DNA of 64,000 nucleotides from Synechococcus sp. AG-683-C23 (GTDB taxonomy: Bacteria > Cyanobacteriota > Cyanobacteriia > PCC-6307 > Cyanobiaceae): assembly GCA_003208835.1 (NCBI GenBank), contig QCVD01000005.1, forward strand, positions 1 through 64,000, read 5' to 3'. The notes under the pieces are model-generated. The model was not told the DNA's origin. It made no database searches and saw nothing but the letters and a program-made list of their open reading frames with translations. Shown piece by piece: positions 49,448 to 60,068 of this stretch. The position numbers and the translations under genes were made by a program. Every line of letters starts with the position of its first letter. The first letter of the stretch is position 1.

Positions 49448-50890
49448 TCAAGCCACCAATTGGGAGGCAGCTTGTTTGTAAGCCACTTCCACCACCTCAC
49501 TCAACGTGGGATGGGTATGCACCTCTTGTGAGAGCTGGGTCACGCTCTGACGTCGTGCCACGGCATTCGCCACTTCTTGAATCAAATCAGCGGCATGTAA
49601 CCCATAAATGTGGGCACCAAGGACCTCCCCGCTGGACTTGTTGAAGAGGAGCTTCATGACGCCGTCACTATCGAGTTCTGCCAACGCTTTGGAATTGGCC
49701 TTGAAGTAACTACGTACAGCCCCCAAGGGGAAATTTTCCTGCTCAGCAAGGTTCTTCGCATCAGCTTCCGTTAGGCCAACGGAACTGATCTCTGGATGCG
49801 TAAACGTGGCCGCTGGAATGCTGCGGTAATCAATCGTTCGAGCGTGTCCAAGAATATTGTCGACAGCCACAGTTCCCTGCGCTGCAGCCGTATGGGCCAA
49901 CATCAGCTTTCCGGTGACGTCACCAACAGCCCAAAGATGGGGGATTGGTGAATCATTCACCAACACACGCATTGCATCATCAATCGGCACAAAACCACGG
50001 TTGGTTTCGATGTTTAAGCATGCAAGATTGAGTCCTTTGCTCGTGGGCACACGGCCAGTGGCCACCAACACAGCATCCACCTCCAATGTCTCGACAAATT
50101 CGCGGCTGTTGAAGTCGGCGAGTTCAATCTGTACAGGACAACCAGGCGTAACTTTTCGAGCCAACACACCAGAACGAGCATCGATGTCGCGCCCCTCAAT
50201 CAAGTTGCGGCGGGCAATCTTCGCGATATCTGGATCAAATGTTGGCATGACACGATCGAGGGCCTCGATCATCGTGACTTCACAGCCAAGGGCCGTATAA
50301 ACATCGGCAAATTCCAAGCCGATATACCCACTGCCGATTATGGCAATCCAACGCGGTAGCCACTCAAGGTTGATGGCTTCGTCACTTGTGAACACCGTCC
50401 GACCATCGGTTTCGATACCAGGTGGAACGAAGGGATCAGAGCCCGTGGCCAGGATCACGTCCTTAGCGGTAAGGACACGATCGACGCCACTGGGTTCCCG
50501 CAAACCAACCCGCTGAGACCCTTCAAGACGACCATGGCCGCGGAGAATGGTGACGCCTGAACGCTCAAGCGTTTTGGTCAGGTTGGTGCGAATCGCCTGC
50601 ACCAACTGATTGGCGTGATCAGCAATTTTTTGGCGTTCAAAGCGCACGGGCGCTGCGTGGATGCCGAAGCTCGACAAATGCTTGTCATCGGCAAGCTCAC
50701 GCACCTTTCCACTGGCGGCCAGGAGTGCTTTCGACGGGACACAGCCTCGATTCACGCAGGTGCCGCCCATATCGCGCGATTCGATGATCGCTGTCTTCAA
50801 TCCATGGTCGGCAGCATGCTTTGCAGCATCAAAGCCTCCATAACCGGCACCGATCACAATGACGTCAAAGTCGAAGCTGGCGTCGCTCAC
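49448..50890 (-). CDS. lpdA: Dihydrolipoyl dehydrogenase
   Basis: IGAGYGGFDAAKHAADHG, GGTCVNRGCVPSKALL, C-terminal HAHPTLSE-like motif. Confidence 0.93.
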   Translation of the reverse strand: MSDASFDFDVIVIGAGYGGFDAAKHAADHGLKTAIIESRDMGGTCVNRGCVPSKALLAASGKVRELADDKHLSSFGIHAAPVRFERQKIADHANQLVQAIRTNLTKTLERSGVTILRGHGRLEGSQRVGLREPSGVDRVLTAKDVILATGSDPFVPPGIETDGRTVFTSDEAINLEWLPRWIAIIGSGYIGLEFADVYTALGCEVTMIEALDRVMPTFDPDIAKIARRNLIEGRDIDARSGVLARKVTPGCPVQIELADFNSREFVETLEVDAVLVATGRVPTSKGLNLACLNIETNRGFVPIDDAMRVLVNDSPIPHLWAVGDVTGKLMLAHTAAAQGTVAVDNILGHARTIDYRSIPAATFTHPEISSVGLTEADAKNLAEQENFPLGAVRSYFKANSKALAELDSDGVMKLLFNKSSGEVLGAHIYGLHAADLIQEVANAVARRQSVTQLSQEVHTHPTLSEVVEVAYKQAASQLVA

Positions 50891-50895
50891 CCGAA

Positions 50896-51735
50896 CTATT
50901 GCTGTGTACCTCCCATTCTCGCCCTTAGGCGCTCCAAAAGAAGCGGAACCGCAGCAGCCGCCACATTTAACGACTCAACCCTTGATCCATGCGGGAGGGT
51001 GACGGCATGGGTGCAGCAGGCTTGTAGGCGTGGATGAAGACCAGCACCCTCGGTGCCAAGCACCAACGCTGTGGGCTTACTCCAATCCAACTCCCAATAG
51101 GGAATCGCTCGTAGCGGGCCAATCGCATCCGGAACCAAGGTGGCTACCACTTGGATCCCTTGGTCCACCAGACGTCTCAAGGCCTGATCGAGATCGTCGA
51201 TCGCCTGTTTTTCCTCAGGACCAAAGCGGTGATGGGGCAGTTGCAACAGCGCCCCTGCCGATGCTCTTAAGGCCTTTCCCCCCAACGGATCCACCCCAGA
51301 TCCCATCCAGACGCTTTTCACATCAGCAGCCAAGGCGGTGCGTAGCAGGGATCCAAGGTTTCCAGGATCCTGAATTCGGTCCAAGACCAACCAAAAATCA
51401 CAGGTTTTGGGTGGTTCCGGCAGCAGTGACAATCGGCAAAGACAAGCAACACCATCGGGAGTAACGGTGGTGAGAGCAGCCCCCAAAACCTCTTCGGTGA
51501 CACTTCGCCCAACAACAGATGCATCCAACGCCTGGACCAGATCGCTGTGGCGGTCCAACCAAGCCTCCGTGGCGATGACCTCGGTGGGCTGTCCACCCAT
51601 CACCAACAACTCTTGAAGCAGATGGGTGCCTTCGAGAAGAAGCAGACCCGCTTCTTGGCGACCAACTCGAGACGACAGCCTTCGCAGACGCTTAACCAAC
51701 GGATTGCGCCGGCTGCTGATCAACGGATCCGACAA
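50896..51735 (-). CDS. SpoU/TrmH family RNA methyltransferase
   Basis: VLDRIQDPGNLGSLLRTALA, ALVLGTEGAGL, VESLNVAAAAVPLLLE. Confidence 0.9.
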   Translation of the reverse strand: MSDPLISSRRNPLVKRLRRLSSRVGRQEAGLLLLEGTHLLQELLVMGGQPTEVIATEAWLDRHSDLVQALDASVVGRSVTEEVLGAALTTVTPDGVACLCRLSLLPEPPKTCDFWLVLDRIQDPGNLGSLLRTALAADVKSVWMGSGVDPLGGKALRASAGALLQLPHHRFGPEEKQAIDDLDQALRRLVDQGIQVVATLVPDAIGPLRAIPYWELDWSKPTALVLGTEGAGLHPRLQACCTHAVTLPHGSRVESLNVAAAAVPLLLERLRARMGGTQQ

Positions 51736-51755
51736 AATACTCGAGAACTCCGCCT

Positions 51756-52004
51756 CTAAAAGGTGCTGTGCTTGCGGACTTTGAGGGCTTTGTGCACACT
51801 CAGGTCTTCGCCTTGAAGCTCAAGACCATCAATTGCTGCAACTTCTCCTTTTAAACCCTCGGCAGCTAAATTTTCGATCAACTTTCTAATAACTTGGTCT
51901 TCCACAGTGGTTTGGTCGATTGAATCAGGGGTGAGACGCTCCAAAAACCGGCCAACCTTTGAAGCCACCACTTCCGAAGCATTAGAAATCTTCAGAACAA
52001 TCAT
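51756..52004 (-). CDS. Conserved hypothetical protein
   Basis: MIVLKISNASEVVASKVGRFLERLTPDSIDQTTVEDQVIRKLIENLAAEGLKGEVAAIDG. Confidence 0.65.
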   Translation of the reverse strand: MIVLKISNASEVVASKVGRFLERLTPDSIDQTTVEDQVIRKLIENLAAEGLKGEVAAIDGLELQGEDLSVHKALKVRKHSTF

Positions 52005-52038
52005 TGTTGAGGAAGTGTTGTTCGAATCGTGAAAGCAG

Positions 52039-52122
52039 TGCGGATAGGGAGACTTGAACTCCCACGATGTTGCCACCACTAGTACCTGAAACTAGCGCGT
52101 CTACCAATTCCGCCACATCCGC
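52039..52122 (-). tRNA. tRNA-Leu(CAG)
   Basis: Class II tRNA; reverse complement GCGGATGTGGCGGAATTGGTAGACGCGCTAGTTTCAGGTACTAG...; anticodon CAG. Confidence 0.93.
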
Positions 52123-52277
52123 AGGCGTTGTCGTTTTATCGACCGGATGACCTTACGGCATCGACTCACCGCAAACTGGCAGCACAGCTTTAAGCCATCA
52201 ATCCAGTTTGAACGCCGGCTCTCTAGACGGTCTCAGCCACCATTGCGAATATTCGCTAACGAGAGTGGTTTAAAGGC

Positions 52278-53579
52278 ATGGCGGTGGGTGTAATTACATC
52301 TCAAGAGAGCGTCACCCAGCGCCTGAAAGTCACTGGCGGCCAGCGGCTAAATGGAACGTTGAAAGTAAGCGGCGCCAAGAATTCGGCCCTTGTGTTGATG
52401 ACAGCAAGTCTTCTCACCCGTGAAACAGTTGAATTAGTCAATGTTCCAGACCTGACTGATATTCAAGGAATGGGCGACATTTTGGGTGCCCTGGGTGTGC
52501 AGGTGGAGCGAAGTGACAGTCGAGTGTCTCTGACCGCAGAACAGCTCACCAATGCAGAACCTCCCTACGAACTCGTCAATAGCCTTCGCGCCAGCTTTTT
52601 CAGCATTGGCTCCCTCCTCGGTCGAATGGGTCACGCCAAGGTTCCTCTCCCCGGCGGTTGCCGGATTGGAGCCAGACCCGTCGTCGAACACATCCGCGGT
52701 CTTAAAGCCCTTGGTGCAGTCGTCAGCGTCCAACACGGCATTGTGACCGCCTCAGCGAAGGGGACCAACCGGCGACTCAAGGGAGCTGCCATTATTTTGG
52801 ATTGCCCGAGCGTGGGCGCTACAGAAACAATTTTGATGGCCGCCGTCTTAGCAGAAGGCACCACCACAATCGAAAATGCTGCCCAAGAGCCCGAAGTTCA
52901 AGACCTTGCCAGCTTGCTGAATGTGATGGGGGCCAAGGTAAAGGGTGCAGGGGGTCCAGTCATCACGATTGAGGGAGTGCAGTCACTCCACGGGTGCCGC
53001 GGTTACGCCGTTATTCCTGATCGCATAGAAGCAGGCACCTTTCTCATGGCTGCTGCGATTACCCGCTCAAAGATGTGTGTGGAGCCAGTTATACCTGAGC
53101 ACATGAATGCTGTTTTACAAAAATTGCGTGATTGCGGTTGTTCCCTCGAGATCAAAGGCAGAAGCATTCAAATCATCCCTGGTGAAATCGTCGCAACCGA
53201 CATCACGACGCAACCTTTCCCAGGTTTCCCCACCGACCTCCAGGCTCCATTCATGGCCTTGATGTCAACGGCGAAAGGCACCAGCGTGATCAGTGAAAAA
53301 ATCTATGAAAATCGGCTTCAGCACGTTGCTGAGCTGCAACGCATGGGTGCTGCTATTCGGGTTGATGGCAGCACGGCCATCGTTGAAGGTGTGTCGACCC
53401 TCAGCGGTGCACCCGTAACCGGTAGCGATCTTCGAGCCGCCGCGGCGATGGTGCTGGCGGGCTTAATAGCAACCGGCACAACTCAGGTGTCTGGTTTGAC
53501 CCACCTGGACCGTGGCTACGACAACGTTGAAGCAAAGCTTCGTGGCGTGGGAGCAACTGTTGAACGCGACGGTTTCTAA
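52278..53579 (+). CDS. murA: UDP-N-acetylglucosamine 1-carboxyvinyltransferase
   Basis: GTLKVSGAKNSALVLMTA, PGGCRIGARPVV, PDRIEAGTFLMAAAI. Confidence 0.95.
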   Translation: MAVGVITSQESVTQRLKVTGGQRLNGTLKVSGAKNSALVLMTASLLTRETVELVNVPDLTDIQGMGDILGALGVQVERSDSRVSLTAEQLTNAEPPYELVNSLRASFFSIGSLLGRMGHAKVPLPGGCRIGARPVVEHIRGLKALGAVVSVQHGIVTASAKGTNRRLKGAAIILDCPSVGATETILMAAVLAEGTTTIENAAQEPEVQDLASLLNVMGAKVKGAGGPVITIEGVQSLHGCRGYAVIPDRIEAGTFLMAAAITRSKMCVEPVIPEHMNAVLQKLRDCGCSLEIKGRSIQIIPGEIVATDITTQPFPGFPTDLQAPFMALMSTAKGTSVISEKIYENRLQHVAELQRMGAAIRVDGSTAIVEGVSTLSGAPVTGSDLRAAAAMVLAGLIATGTTQVSGLTHLDRGYDNVEAKLRGVGATVERDGF

Positions 53580-53632
53580 ACCAGTCCGTTCAATTCCTAA
53601 AAAGGGGACGTCAGTCCTTACAATTGCACTGC

Positions 53633-53714
53633 GGGAGCATGGCGGAATTGGTAGACGCAGTGCACTCAAAATGCACCGACTTCGGTCATCTCGGTTCAAG
53701 TCCGAGTGCTCCCA
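53633..53714 (+). tRNA. tRNA-Leu(CAA)
   Basis: GGGAGCATGGCGGAATTGGTAGACGCAGTGCACTCAAAATGCACC...GGTTCAAGTCCGAGTGCTCCCA; anticodon CAA. Confidence 0.93.
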
Positions 53715-53722
53715 CTGCAATC

Positions 53723-54907
53723 ATGCGCACCTACAACCGTTATCCGCTGACGTTGGTTAGCGGACGCGGCTGTTGGCTTCGCGATCATCGTGGACATCGT
53801 TATTTGGATGCGGTAGCGGGTATCGCCACCTGCACACTGGGCCATAGCGACAGAGTGATGCGTCGTGCGCTGAAAGATCAGCTCAATCGACTGCAGCATG
53901 TTTCCAACCTTTATCAAATTCCCGAACAAGAACAGCTGGCCCGCTGGCTTGTGAACAACAGCTGCACGGATAGCGTTTTTTTCTGCAACTCCGGTGCTGA
54001 AGCCAATGAAGCGGCCATCAAGTTGGCTCGCAAGCACGGCCATCAACGCCTCGGCATTGAACGCCCCGTCATCCTTACGGCAGCGGCCAGTTTTCATGGC
54101 CGCACCTTGGCAGCCGTCAGCGCCACGGGTCAGCCTAGATATCACAAGGGTTTTGAACCGATGGTCGAAGGCTTCGAAACCTTCGAATACAACAATCTCG
54201 CCAGCTTCGAAGCCCTGCTCACGCGCTTGGAAGCCAATGGACCAAGGGTGTCGGCTGTCTTAATCGAGCCGCTTCAAGGGGAAGGGGGAGTTATTCCTGG
54301 AGATCCCGCCGTCTTTCAAGCGATCCGGCGCCATTGCAGCGAGAGGGAGATCCTGTTGATTTTCGACGAAGTGCAAGTGGGCATGGGCCGTAGCGGCCAG
54401 CTGTGGGGCTATGAACAACTTGGGGTCACCCCTGATGCCATCACCTTGGCGAAAGGCCTTGGCGGTGGACATGCCATCGGTGCCTTACTGGTGAGCGAAC
54501 GAGCCGACCTTTTTGAACCCGGCGATCATGCCAGCACCTTTGGAGGTAATCCTTTTGCCTGCCGAGCGGGTCTCACCGTGGCGAAGGAACTGGAACGACG
54601 CCATTTGCTCCGCAATGTGCGCGAGCGTGGTGAGCAGCTACGCCAAGGACTTGAAAGCCTGGTCGAACGCTTTCCCAACGTGCTGCAACAGGCCAGAGGC
54701 TGGGGACTCCTGCAAGGACTCGTGCTTCGAGACGATTGCGATCTGAATGCCGCAGCTGTTGTAAACGCTGCTCTCGATCAAAAACTGCTGATTGTTCCTG
54801 CAGGGCCCAATGTTGTTCGCATGGTGCCTGCACTTGTGATCTCCCGTCGAGACGTCGCTGCACTCCTCACCCGCTTGGAGCGCACACTTCAACTGCTTCA
54901 GGCGTGA
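53723..54907 (+). CDS. argD: Acetylornithine aminotransferase
   Basis: FFCNSGAEANEAAIKLARKHG, LIFDEVQVGMGRSG, TLAKGLGGG PLP lysine. Confidence 0.93.
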   Translation: MRTYNRYPLTLVSGRGCWLRDHRGHRYLDAVAGIATCTLGHSDRVMRRALKDQLNRLQHVSNLYQIPEQEQLARWLVNNSCTDSVFFCNSGAEANEAAIKLARKHGHQRLGIERPVILTAAASFHGRTLAAVSATGQPRYHKGFEPMVEGFETFEYNNLASFEALLTRLEANGPRVSAVLIEPLQGEGGVIPGDPAVFQAIRRHCSEREILLIFDEVQVGMGRSGQLWGYEQLGVTPDAITLAKGLGGGHAIGALLVSERADLFEPGDHASTFGGNPFACRAGLTVAKELERRHLLRNVRERGEQLRQGLESLVERFPNVLQQARGWGLLQGLVLRDDCDLNAAAVVNAALDQKLLIVPAGPNVVRMVPALVISRRDVAALLTRLERTLQLLQA

Positions 54908-56151
54908 CGCAATCCCAGGACGCTGCGCTGCACCGCCTGATTCAGCGCCTTCTGCCACCGTTCGAGCAACGGGGCATGGATCTATCCCTCGATCGCATGC
55001 ATCGCGTTCTCTCAGCATTGGGGGATCCTTGCGGCAATACGCCCGCCGTCCAGGTTGTGGGAACCAATGGGAAAGGGTCCATCGCTTGCATGATCCACAG
55101 CGGTTTATCCGTAGCTGGCATTCGGTCTGGCCTCACCACCTCACCCCACCTGGTGAGCTGGTGCGAGCGGATTTCTATCAATCAAGCCCAGATCACGATG
55201 GTGGATCTACACCAGCGATTACAAGCGCTGGAACCGTTCGCGGAACAGCATCACCTCACCACATTTGAGCGGTTGATCAGCGCAGCGTTTCTGCACTTCG
55301 AAGCCAACGACGTGGATTGGCTAGTGCTTGAGGCAGGACTCGGTGGACGCCTCGATGCCACCACAGCCCACCCCAAACGTCCGTTAATCGCCGTGGGGGC
55401 GATTGGCATTGATCACCGCGAACATCTTGGAGACACGCTGACGGCCATCAGCCGAGAAAAAGCTGCTGCTATCAGCCCCGGCGCCCACGTGATCAGTGCC
55501 GCGCAGTTGGATCCTGTGCGTGCTGTTTTAGAGGAGCACACACGAAGAATGGGGGCCACCCTCGAGTGGGTTGAGCCGCTACCCGACGATTGGGAGCTTG
55601 GATTACCGGGAACCCTGCAACGGCGCAACGGGGCCGTTGCCTGCGGCGCTCTCCAACATATCGGCAGTTTGGGCTCCACAATTTCTGATCAATCCATCCG
55701 CCAAGGGCTCGCCATGGCCCATTGGCCCGGTCGCCTCCAAACGGTGCTGTGGAGAGGGCAACCGATCCGCCTGGACGGAGCCCATAACCCTGCTGCCGCG
55801 GCCCAGTTAGCCCAAGAGCGTCGTTGCTGGTGCGATCCCCAACAGGCTCAAATCTGGATTTTGGGCATTCAATCCCACAAACAGGCCCCCGAGATGTTGC
55901 AGCTCTTGCTGGAACCCAACGACTTCGCCTGGGTCATCCCCGTGCCAGGACACGAAAGTTGGAGCCTGGATCGTCTCTCTGAAGCTTGTCGACAACATGC
56001 CCATCAAATGGGACACGCCAATGACGTTGTGGAGGTGCTGAGTGGGCTGGCCTCGGCGCCTGGAGCTTGGCCCACTCCATCTCCACTCATTGCTGGGTCG
56101 CTTTATCTGCTCGGAGAATTGATAGCCCAACGGATTTTTGAGGCAAAGTAA
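54904..56151 (+). CDS. folC: Folylpolyglutamate/dihydrofolate synthase
   Basis: VVGTNGKGSIACMIHS, LEAGLGGRLDATT, LDGAHNPAAA; GTG overlaps argD stop. Confidence 0.93.
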   Translation: MTQSQDAALHRLIQRLLPPFEQRGMDLSLDRMHRVLSALGDPCGNTPAVQVVGTNGKGSIACMIHSGLSVAGIRSGLTTSPHLVSWCERISINQAQITMVDLHQRLQALEPFAEQHHLTTFERLISAAFLHFEANDVDWLVLEAGLGGRLDATTAHPKRPLIAVGAIGIDHREHLGDTLTAISREKAAAISPGAHVISAAQLDPVRAVLEEHTRRMGATLEWVEPLPDDWELGLPGTLQRRNGAVACGALQHIGSLGSTISDQSIRQGLAMAHWPGRLQTVLWRGQPIRLDGAHNPAAAAQLAQERRCWCDPQQAQIWILGIQSHKQAPEMLQLLLEPNDFAWVIPVPGHESWSLDRLSEACRQHAHQMGHANDVVEVLSGLASAPGAWPTPSPLIAGSLYLLGELIAQRIFEAK

Positions 56152-56159
56152 ACCGGGTT

Positions 56160-56708
56160 ATGGACCAAAACGTAATGCGCCATTCGTTTTTGCGAGCAGC
56201 GGAGGCCATAACGCTCATGGTGTGTCTTTGGGTGTGGCCCAGCGCTGCCATCGCTCTCGACACCTCCGCCGGTTTTGGGTTGCAAGATCGCGCCCTGTTC
56301 CAGGAAAAAGTCGACTACACCCTCACCAACCAAAGCAACGGGGATTTCCGAGGTCAAAACCTGGCCAATACGTCGTTTGCCGGAGCCACAGGGCGAGGGG
56401 CTGATTTTCGCGATGCAAACCTCCACGGAGCGATCCTCACGCAGGGAGCTTTTGCTGAAGCGGATTTCCGAGGGGCCGACCTCTCCGATGCCCTGATGGA
56501 CCGTGCCGATTTCGTGGCCTCTGATCTGCGGGATGCCCTACTGATAGGGGTGATCGCTTCAGGCAGCAGTTTCAGCAAAACCCTGATTGAAGGGGCCGAT
56601 TTCAGTGATGCCTTGCTGGATCGTGATGACCAACGACGCCTCTGCCGCGAAGCCGATGGCATTAACCCAAAAACCGGCGTGTCCACCTTCGACAGCTTGG
56701 GGTGTTGA
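56160..56708 (+). CDS. Exported pentapeptide-repeat protein
   Basis: Signal peptide, then DFRGQNLANTSFAGATGRGADFRDANLHGAILTQGAFAEADFRGADLSDALMDRADF repeats. Confidence 0.88.
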   Translation: MDQNVMRHSFLRAAEAITLMVCLWVWPSAAIALDTSAGFGLQDRALFQEKVDYTLTNQSNGDFRGQNLANTSFAGATGRGADFRDANLHGAILTQGAFAEADFRGADLSDALMDRADFVASDLRDALLIGVIASGSSFSKTLIEGADFSDALLDRDDQRRLCREADGINPKTGVSTFDSLGC

Positions 56709-56715
56709 GTTTCCT

Positions 56716-58074
56716 TCAGCTGTTTTCCACACGCTCGAGCCAACCCCGAAGCTTGCCGGGGTTCATCAAACCAGCAGGATCAAAGCGTTGTTTAGCGGCG
56801 ACTTGATCACCATCCACAACACCAAGCCCTCCATCTTCCACGGTGATCACATGGGGGTTAAACACCAAGGCTCCATGGGCACGACAGTCGTCCATCAGCT
56901 GCTCCAACAACGCAGCGCCACGCCAACGCACCAGAGGTAATGCAGCCACACGCACTGAACCTTGCTGCTTGACAAGCTCCAGGTGCCAAAGCAAATCATC
57001 ACCCCATTGGTTCCGAAGCGCCTGCATGGCGGGCAGTTCAGGTTGGGGCAACAGCATTTGCAGATACGTCCAGCCCGGCTCCGAAGCCCGCATGTGCAAT
57101 GTGGTGTGGTTCCAACTCAGTTCCCGTAAACCGTTTCCGCCGTTGAGATCCTCCGCCCCAAGATCATGCAGATCAGCTCCGGCATCCGCTGCCAATCGTT
57201 TCAGGCTGGCGATGCCATCAGGGGCCACCAACAACAACAACCTGTGTTGACCCATGGCCGGGCCACTCCAGCCGGGCAAGCGTTCCAAAACTGAGGCTTC
57301 CAACGCCGTCGCGAGCTGCAGCGCTACAGCAGAACGGCCACAGGCCAACAACAACGCCACGGCATTGGCCCAATCCCTGCAGTCGATACAGACCTGATGC
57401 CAGTTCACCGCAGGGGCCGTGGACAACGTCAGCGCTGTAATGATCCCGTTCGTTCCATAGGAATGGTTCAGTGCTTCCGCCTCGATCTCATCCAATTGAC
57501 GGCAATGGGCATCCGTCGTGATGGGCACAACCTCCAGACCCAACAGGTGACCTGGATCGCGTAAAAATCCCCAGCGAATTGAACCAATCCCCCCCGACCC
57601 CCCAGCCACAAATCCACCCACCGTTGCGCTGCGCCAGGTGCTGGGGAGCAAGCGCAGCTGCCGCCCGTGGCGGCGCAGCTCCTGATCCAAGTGACTCATC
57701 AGGCAACCCGGCTCCACCGTGACAACACCCGTGGAGGGATCAAGACTGCGAATACGCTGTAAGGCTGTGGTGAGCATCACCACCCCACCATCGAGGGGGA
57801 CGCATTGCCCGTAATTCCCAGTGCCAGAACCCCGCACGGTGAGAGGGACCCCATGTCTTGCACAAGCTGCTGCCAACTGCTCAACGGCGGCAACCGACTT
57901 AGGACGAGACACCAACTGCGCTCGAGCCCCCTCCAACTTGGGACTCAGCACAGGTGAATAGTCGTAGGCGTCCCGTGAACAACGCACCAACTGGCCAGGG
58001 TCATCCAGTAGGTCCAGTTCAGGAACATTGGCCAAATCCTGCCTTAGAGCGAGAAGCGCCTCTGAGCGGGTCAT
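56716..58074 (-). CDS. FAD-binding oxidoreductase (GlcD-like)
   Basis: PLTVRGSGTGNYGQCVPLDGGVVMLT FAD-binding motif; C-terminal GLMNPGKL. Confidence 0.88.
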   Translation of the reverse strand: MTRSEALLALRQDLANVPELDLLDDPGQLVRCSRDAYDYSPVLSPKLEGARAQLVSRPKSVAAVEQLAAACARHGVPLTVRGSGTGNYGQCVPLDGGVVMLTTALQRIRSLDPSTGVVTVEPGCLMSHLDQELRRHGRQLRLLPSTWRSATVGGFVAGGSGGIGSIRWGFLRDPGHLLGLEVVPITTDAHCRQLDEIEAEALNHSYGTNGIITALTLSTAPAVNWHQVCIDCRDWANAVALLLACGRSAVALQLATALEASVLERLPGWSGPAMGQHRLLLLVAPDGIASLKRLAADAGADLHDLGAEDLNGGNGLRELSWNHTTLHMRASEPGWTYLQMLLPQPELPAMQALRNQWGDDLLWHLELVKQQGSVRVAALPLVRWRGAALLEQLMDDCRAHGALVFNPHVITVEDGGLGVVDGDQVAAKQRFDPAGLMNPGKLRGWLERVENS

Positions 58075-58108
58075 AGCTGCAGACAGTTCATACCAACGGG
58101 TCTAACCG

Positions 58109-59374
58109 TTACGTGGTCGCGAATGTCGACGGCAACCACTGGCCTTGAACGAGAACACGCCGGGACGACGACCTTCGCAAGACATCCGACCAACTCGTTC
58201 CTTTTACCGCCATCAGATCGGCAGGCGCACCCCGACGCAGCACGCCATCCCAAGGGAGGCCAAGAACTCCAGCCGCCGCCGTGGTGAAGGGTGCCAAACC
58301 AAGGCGCTGCCACGGCAAAAGCTGAGTGAGTGGAATGGCAGAAGCCATCAACGACAGAGGATCGAAATCACCACAGGGGAACCACGGGTCGGCGACGTTA
58401 TCGCCAGCAACGGCCACCCGAACACCCGAGCGTTGGAGTTGACGGATGGGAGCCTGAGGCCGCTTCAGAGGAGTGATGTCAGACCGTCGTTCCAGCAACC
58501 AGGCATTGGTCAGGGGTAGTGCAATCACCTGGAGATTGGCCGACATCATTCGCTCACCAAGACGTTGCAAGGCTGCCTGAGGCAGAAGCGCAAGGCTGCT
58601 GGCATGACTACAGGTGATCGGCACCGCTACAGGACTGATCTGCAGAGCCCGAAGCAACTGCTTCACCCCTTGTGCCGGTGCATGGTCGGCTTCATCAATG
58701 TGCAAATCCACGGCAAGACCATGACGGTCAGCCAGGCGAAGCAACGCCTTTAACTGCTGATCAACATCTGGCCCACTCATCGATGGATCCAGCACACCGC
58801 CCAGCAACCCTCCGCACGTCGAGAGACGCTCGGCCATCGATTCCGCCTCAGCGCTCATCCAGAAGGCAAGAGGTGCAAGGGCGACAAGTTGAAGTCCCAA
58901 ACGACCACGCCAACGCCGTTGGAGAACCTGAAGCGCCTCCCAACTCGACTCAGCTCCAGGACCACCACTATCAATGTGGCTACGTACAGCCCTCAACCCA
59001 CACCCGAATGCTTGCTGCAGGGCCCGTTCACCGCGGGACAACACCACCTCGGTCGATCGAGATTGGTGCTCCACCAGATTGGCCTTCAAGGCTCCCTCAT
59101 AGGTGCCAAGAAGATTGGGATGGTCTTGCCAAGTAAAGGCTTTATCGAGATGCACATGGGCATCCACGAACCGTGGCAGCACCACTTGCTCTGGTGACGA
59201 TTGATCCTCATCCAGAGGTCGTACATCGTCTAAGACGCCCTCATGCCAGTGGAGCTGAACAGGCGTAAGGCCTTCCAGCGTGCAAGCCGGAACTCGATGC
59301 TGATGGGACAACTCAAGCAATCCCCGCGGGATCCAGGCTTGAAGAGAGTCGGATTGATGGAGGGCCTCACTCAC
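58109..59374 (-). CDS. Amidohydrolase (cytosine deaminase-like)
   Basis: LPRFVDAHVHLDKAF, RSHIDSGG, VDLHIDEADH, VAVAGDNVADPW. Confidence 0.87.
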   Translation of the reverse strand: MSEALHQSDSLQAWIPRGLLELSHQHRVPACTLEGLTPVQLHWHEGVLDDVRPLDEDQSSPEQVVLPRFVDAHVHLDKAFTWQDHPNLLGTYEGALKANLVEHQSRSTEVVLSRGERALQQAFGCGLRAVRSHIDSGGPGAESSWEALQVLQRRWRGRLGLQLVALAPLAFWMSAEAESMAERLSTCGGLLGGVLDPSMSGPDVDQQLKALLRLADRHGLAVDLHIDEADHAPAQGVKQLLRALQISPVAVPITCSHASSLALLPQAALQRLGERMMSANLQVIALPLTNAWLLERRSDITPLKRPQAPIRQLQRSGVRVAVAGDNVADPWFPCGDFDPLSLMASAIPLTQLLPWQRLGLAPFTTAAAGVLGLPWDGVLRRGAPADLMAVKGTSWSDVLRRSSSRRVLVQGQWLPSTFATT

Positions 59375-59801
59375 TCCTCACACCCTGATTCGTTTCAGCC
59401 CGCAGGATCACAAACCGACCCGCCAACCCGAGGCTCAAAACCTCCATATCCGGCAGGCTCAAACCAGGCAGCAAGGCCTCAGCTCCAATTTGAGTTCGAT
59501 AGAAGCTGCCAAGTCCAAAGTTCCAGCGCGTTGTGAATCGACCGGCCAAATCAGCAAGAACCTCTCGCTGCGATTCCACAAGAGCGGAACAATCCTTGAC
59601 CCATAACCGCAGCAACATCGACAACGCATTTTCATTGCACAGTTCGTCGGAAGCGAGCAGCACCAACTGATCACCGGCATGGGCCTCGTAATCATCAAAG
59701 GAAGGGTTGGTCCAAGCGAGAGCAAGAGCCCCTGCAACGCCAAAGCTCGCTGCCAGTAATGCCGTCACAGGGAGACGCTGACGAGTGAAAAAACGGAACA
59801 C
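59367..59801 (-). CDS. DUF4359-like membrane-anchored protein
   Basis: N-terminal TM, ALAWTNPSFDDYEAHAGDQLV. Confidence 0.7.
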   Translation of the reverse strand: MFRFFTRQRLPVTALLAASFGVAGALALAWTNPSFDDYEAHAGDQLVLLASDELCNENALSMLLRLWVKDCSALVESQREVLADLAGRFTTRWNFGLGSFYRTQIGAEALLPGLSLPDMEVLSLGLAGRFVILRAETNQGVRSE

Positions 59802-59842
59802 CTGGTGAGCCGTGGCACGAATTGGTAGATTCTTACCGACAC

Positions 59843-59916
59843 GGCGGGTGTCGCCAAGTGGTTAAGGCAGCGGCTTGTGGTGCCGCCATCCGGGGGTTCG
59901 AATCCCCTCATCCGCC
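59843..59916 (+). tRNA. tRNA-His(GTG)
   Basis: GGCGGGTGTCGCCAAGTGGTTAAGGCAGCGGCTTGTGGTGCCGCCATCCGGGGGTTCGAATCCCCTCATCCGCC; anticodon GTG. Confidence 0.95.
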
Positions 59917-60068
59917 CTCAACTTTCAGCAAGGTCTCCACCTCTTTATTCCAAACCGATTGGATGAAGTCTGGGATCAATCACAAAAAAATTGAGTCGTT
60001 GCAGACCGGCCCAGGTGGTTTCGCTCGACGGGGTAGCACCTTTCACCTCCACATCACAAAATGGAAGG

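Noticed and set aside
52039-53714. Two tRNA-Leu genes flanking murA as possible integration boundaries
   Set aside because: They differ in anticodon and orientation, and the enclosed gene is essential housekeeping; no mobile genes present.
59373-59383. ACTCCTCACAC, the core motif of the small RNA Yfr1
   Set aside because: Lies across the overlapping ends of two coding regions with no flanking stem-loops or T-tract; most likely coincidence.
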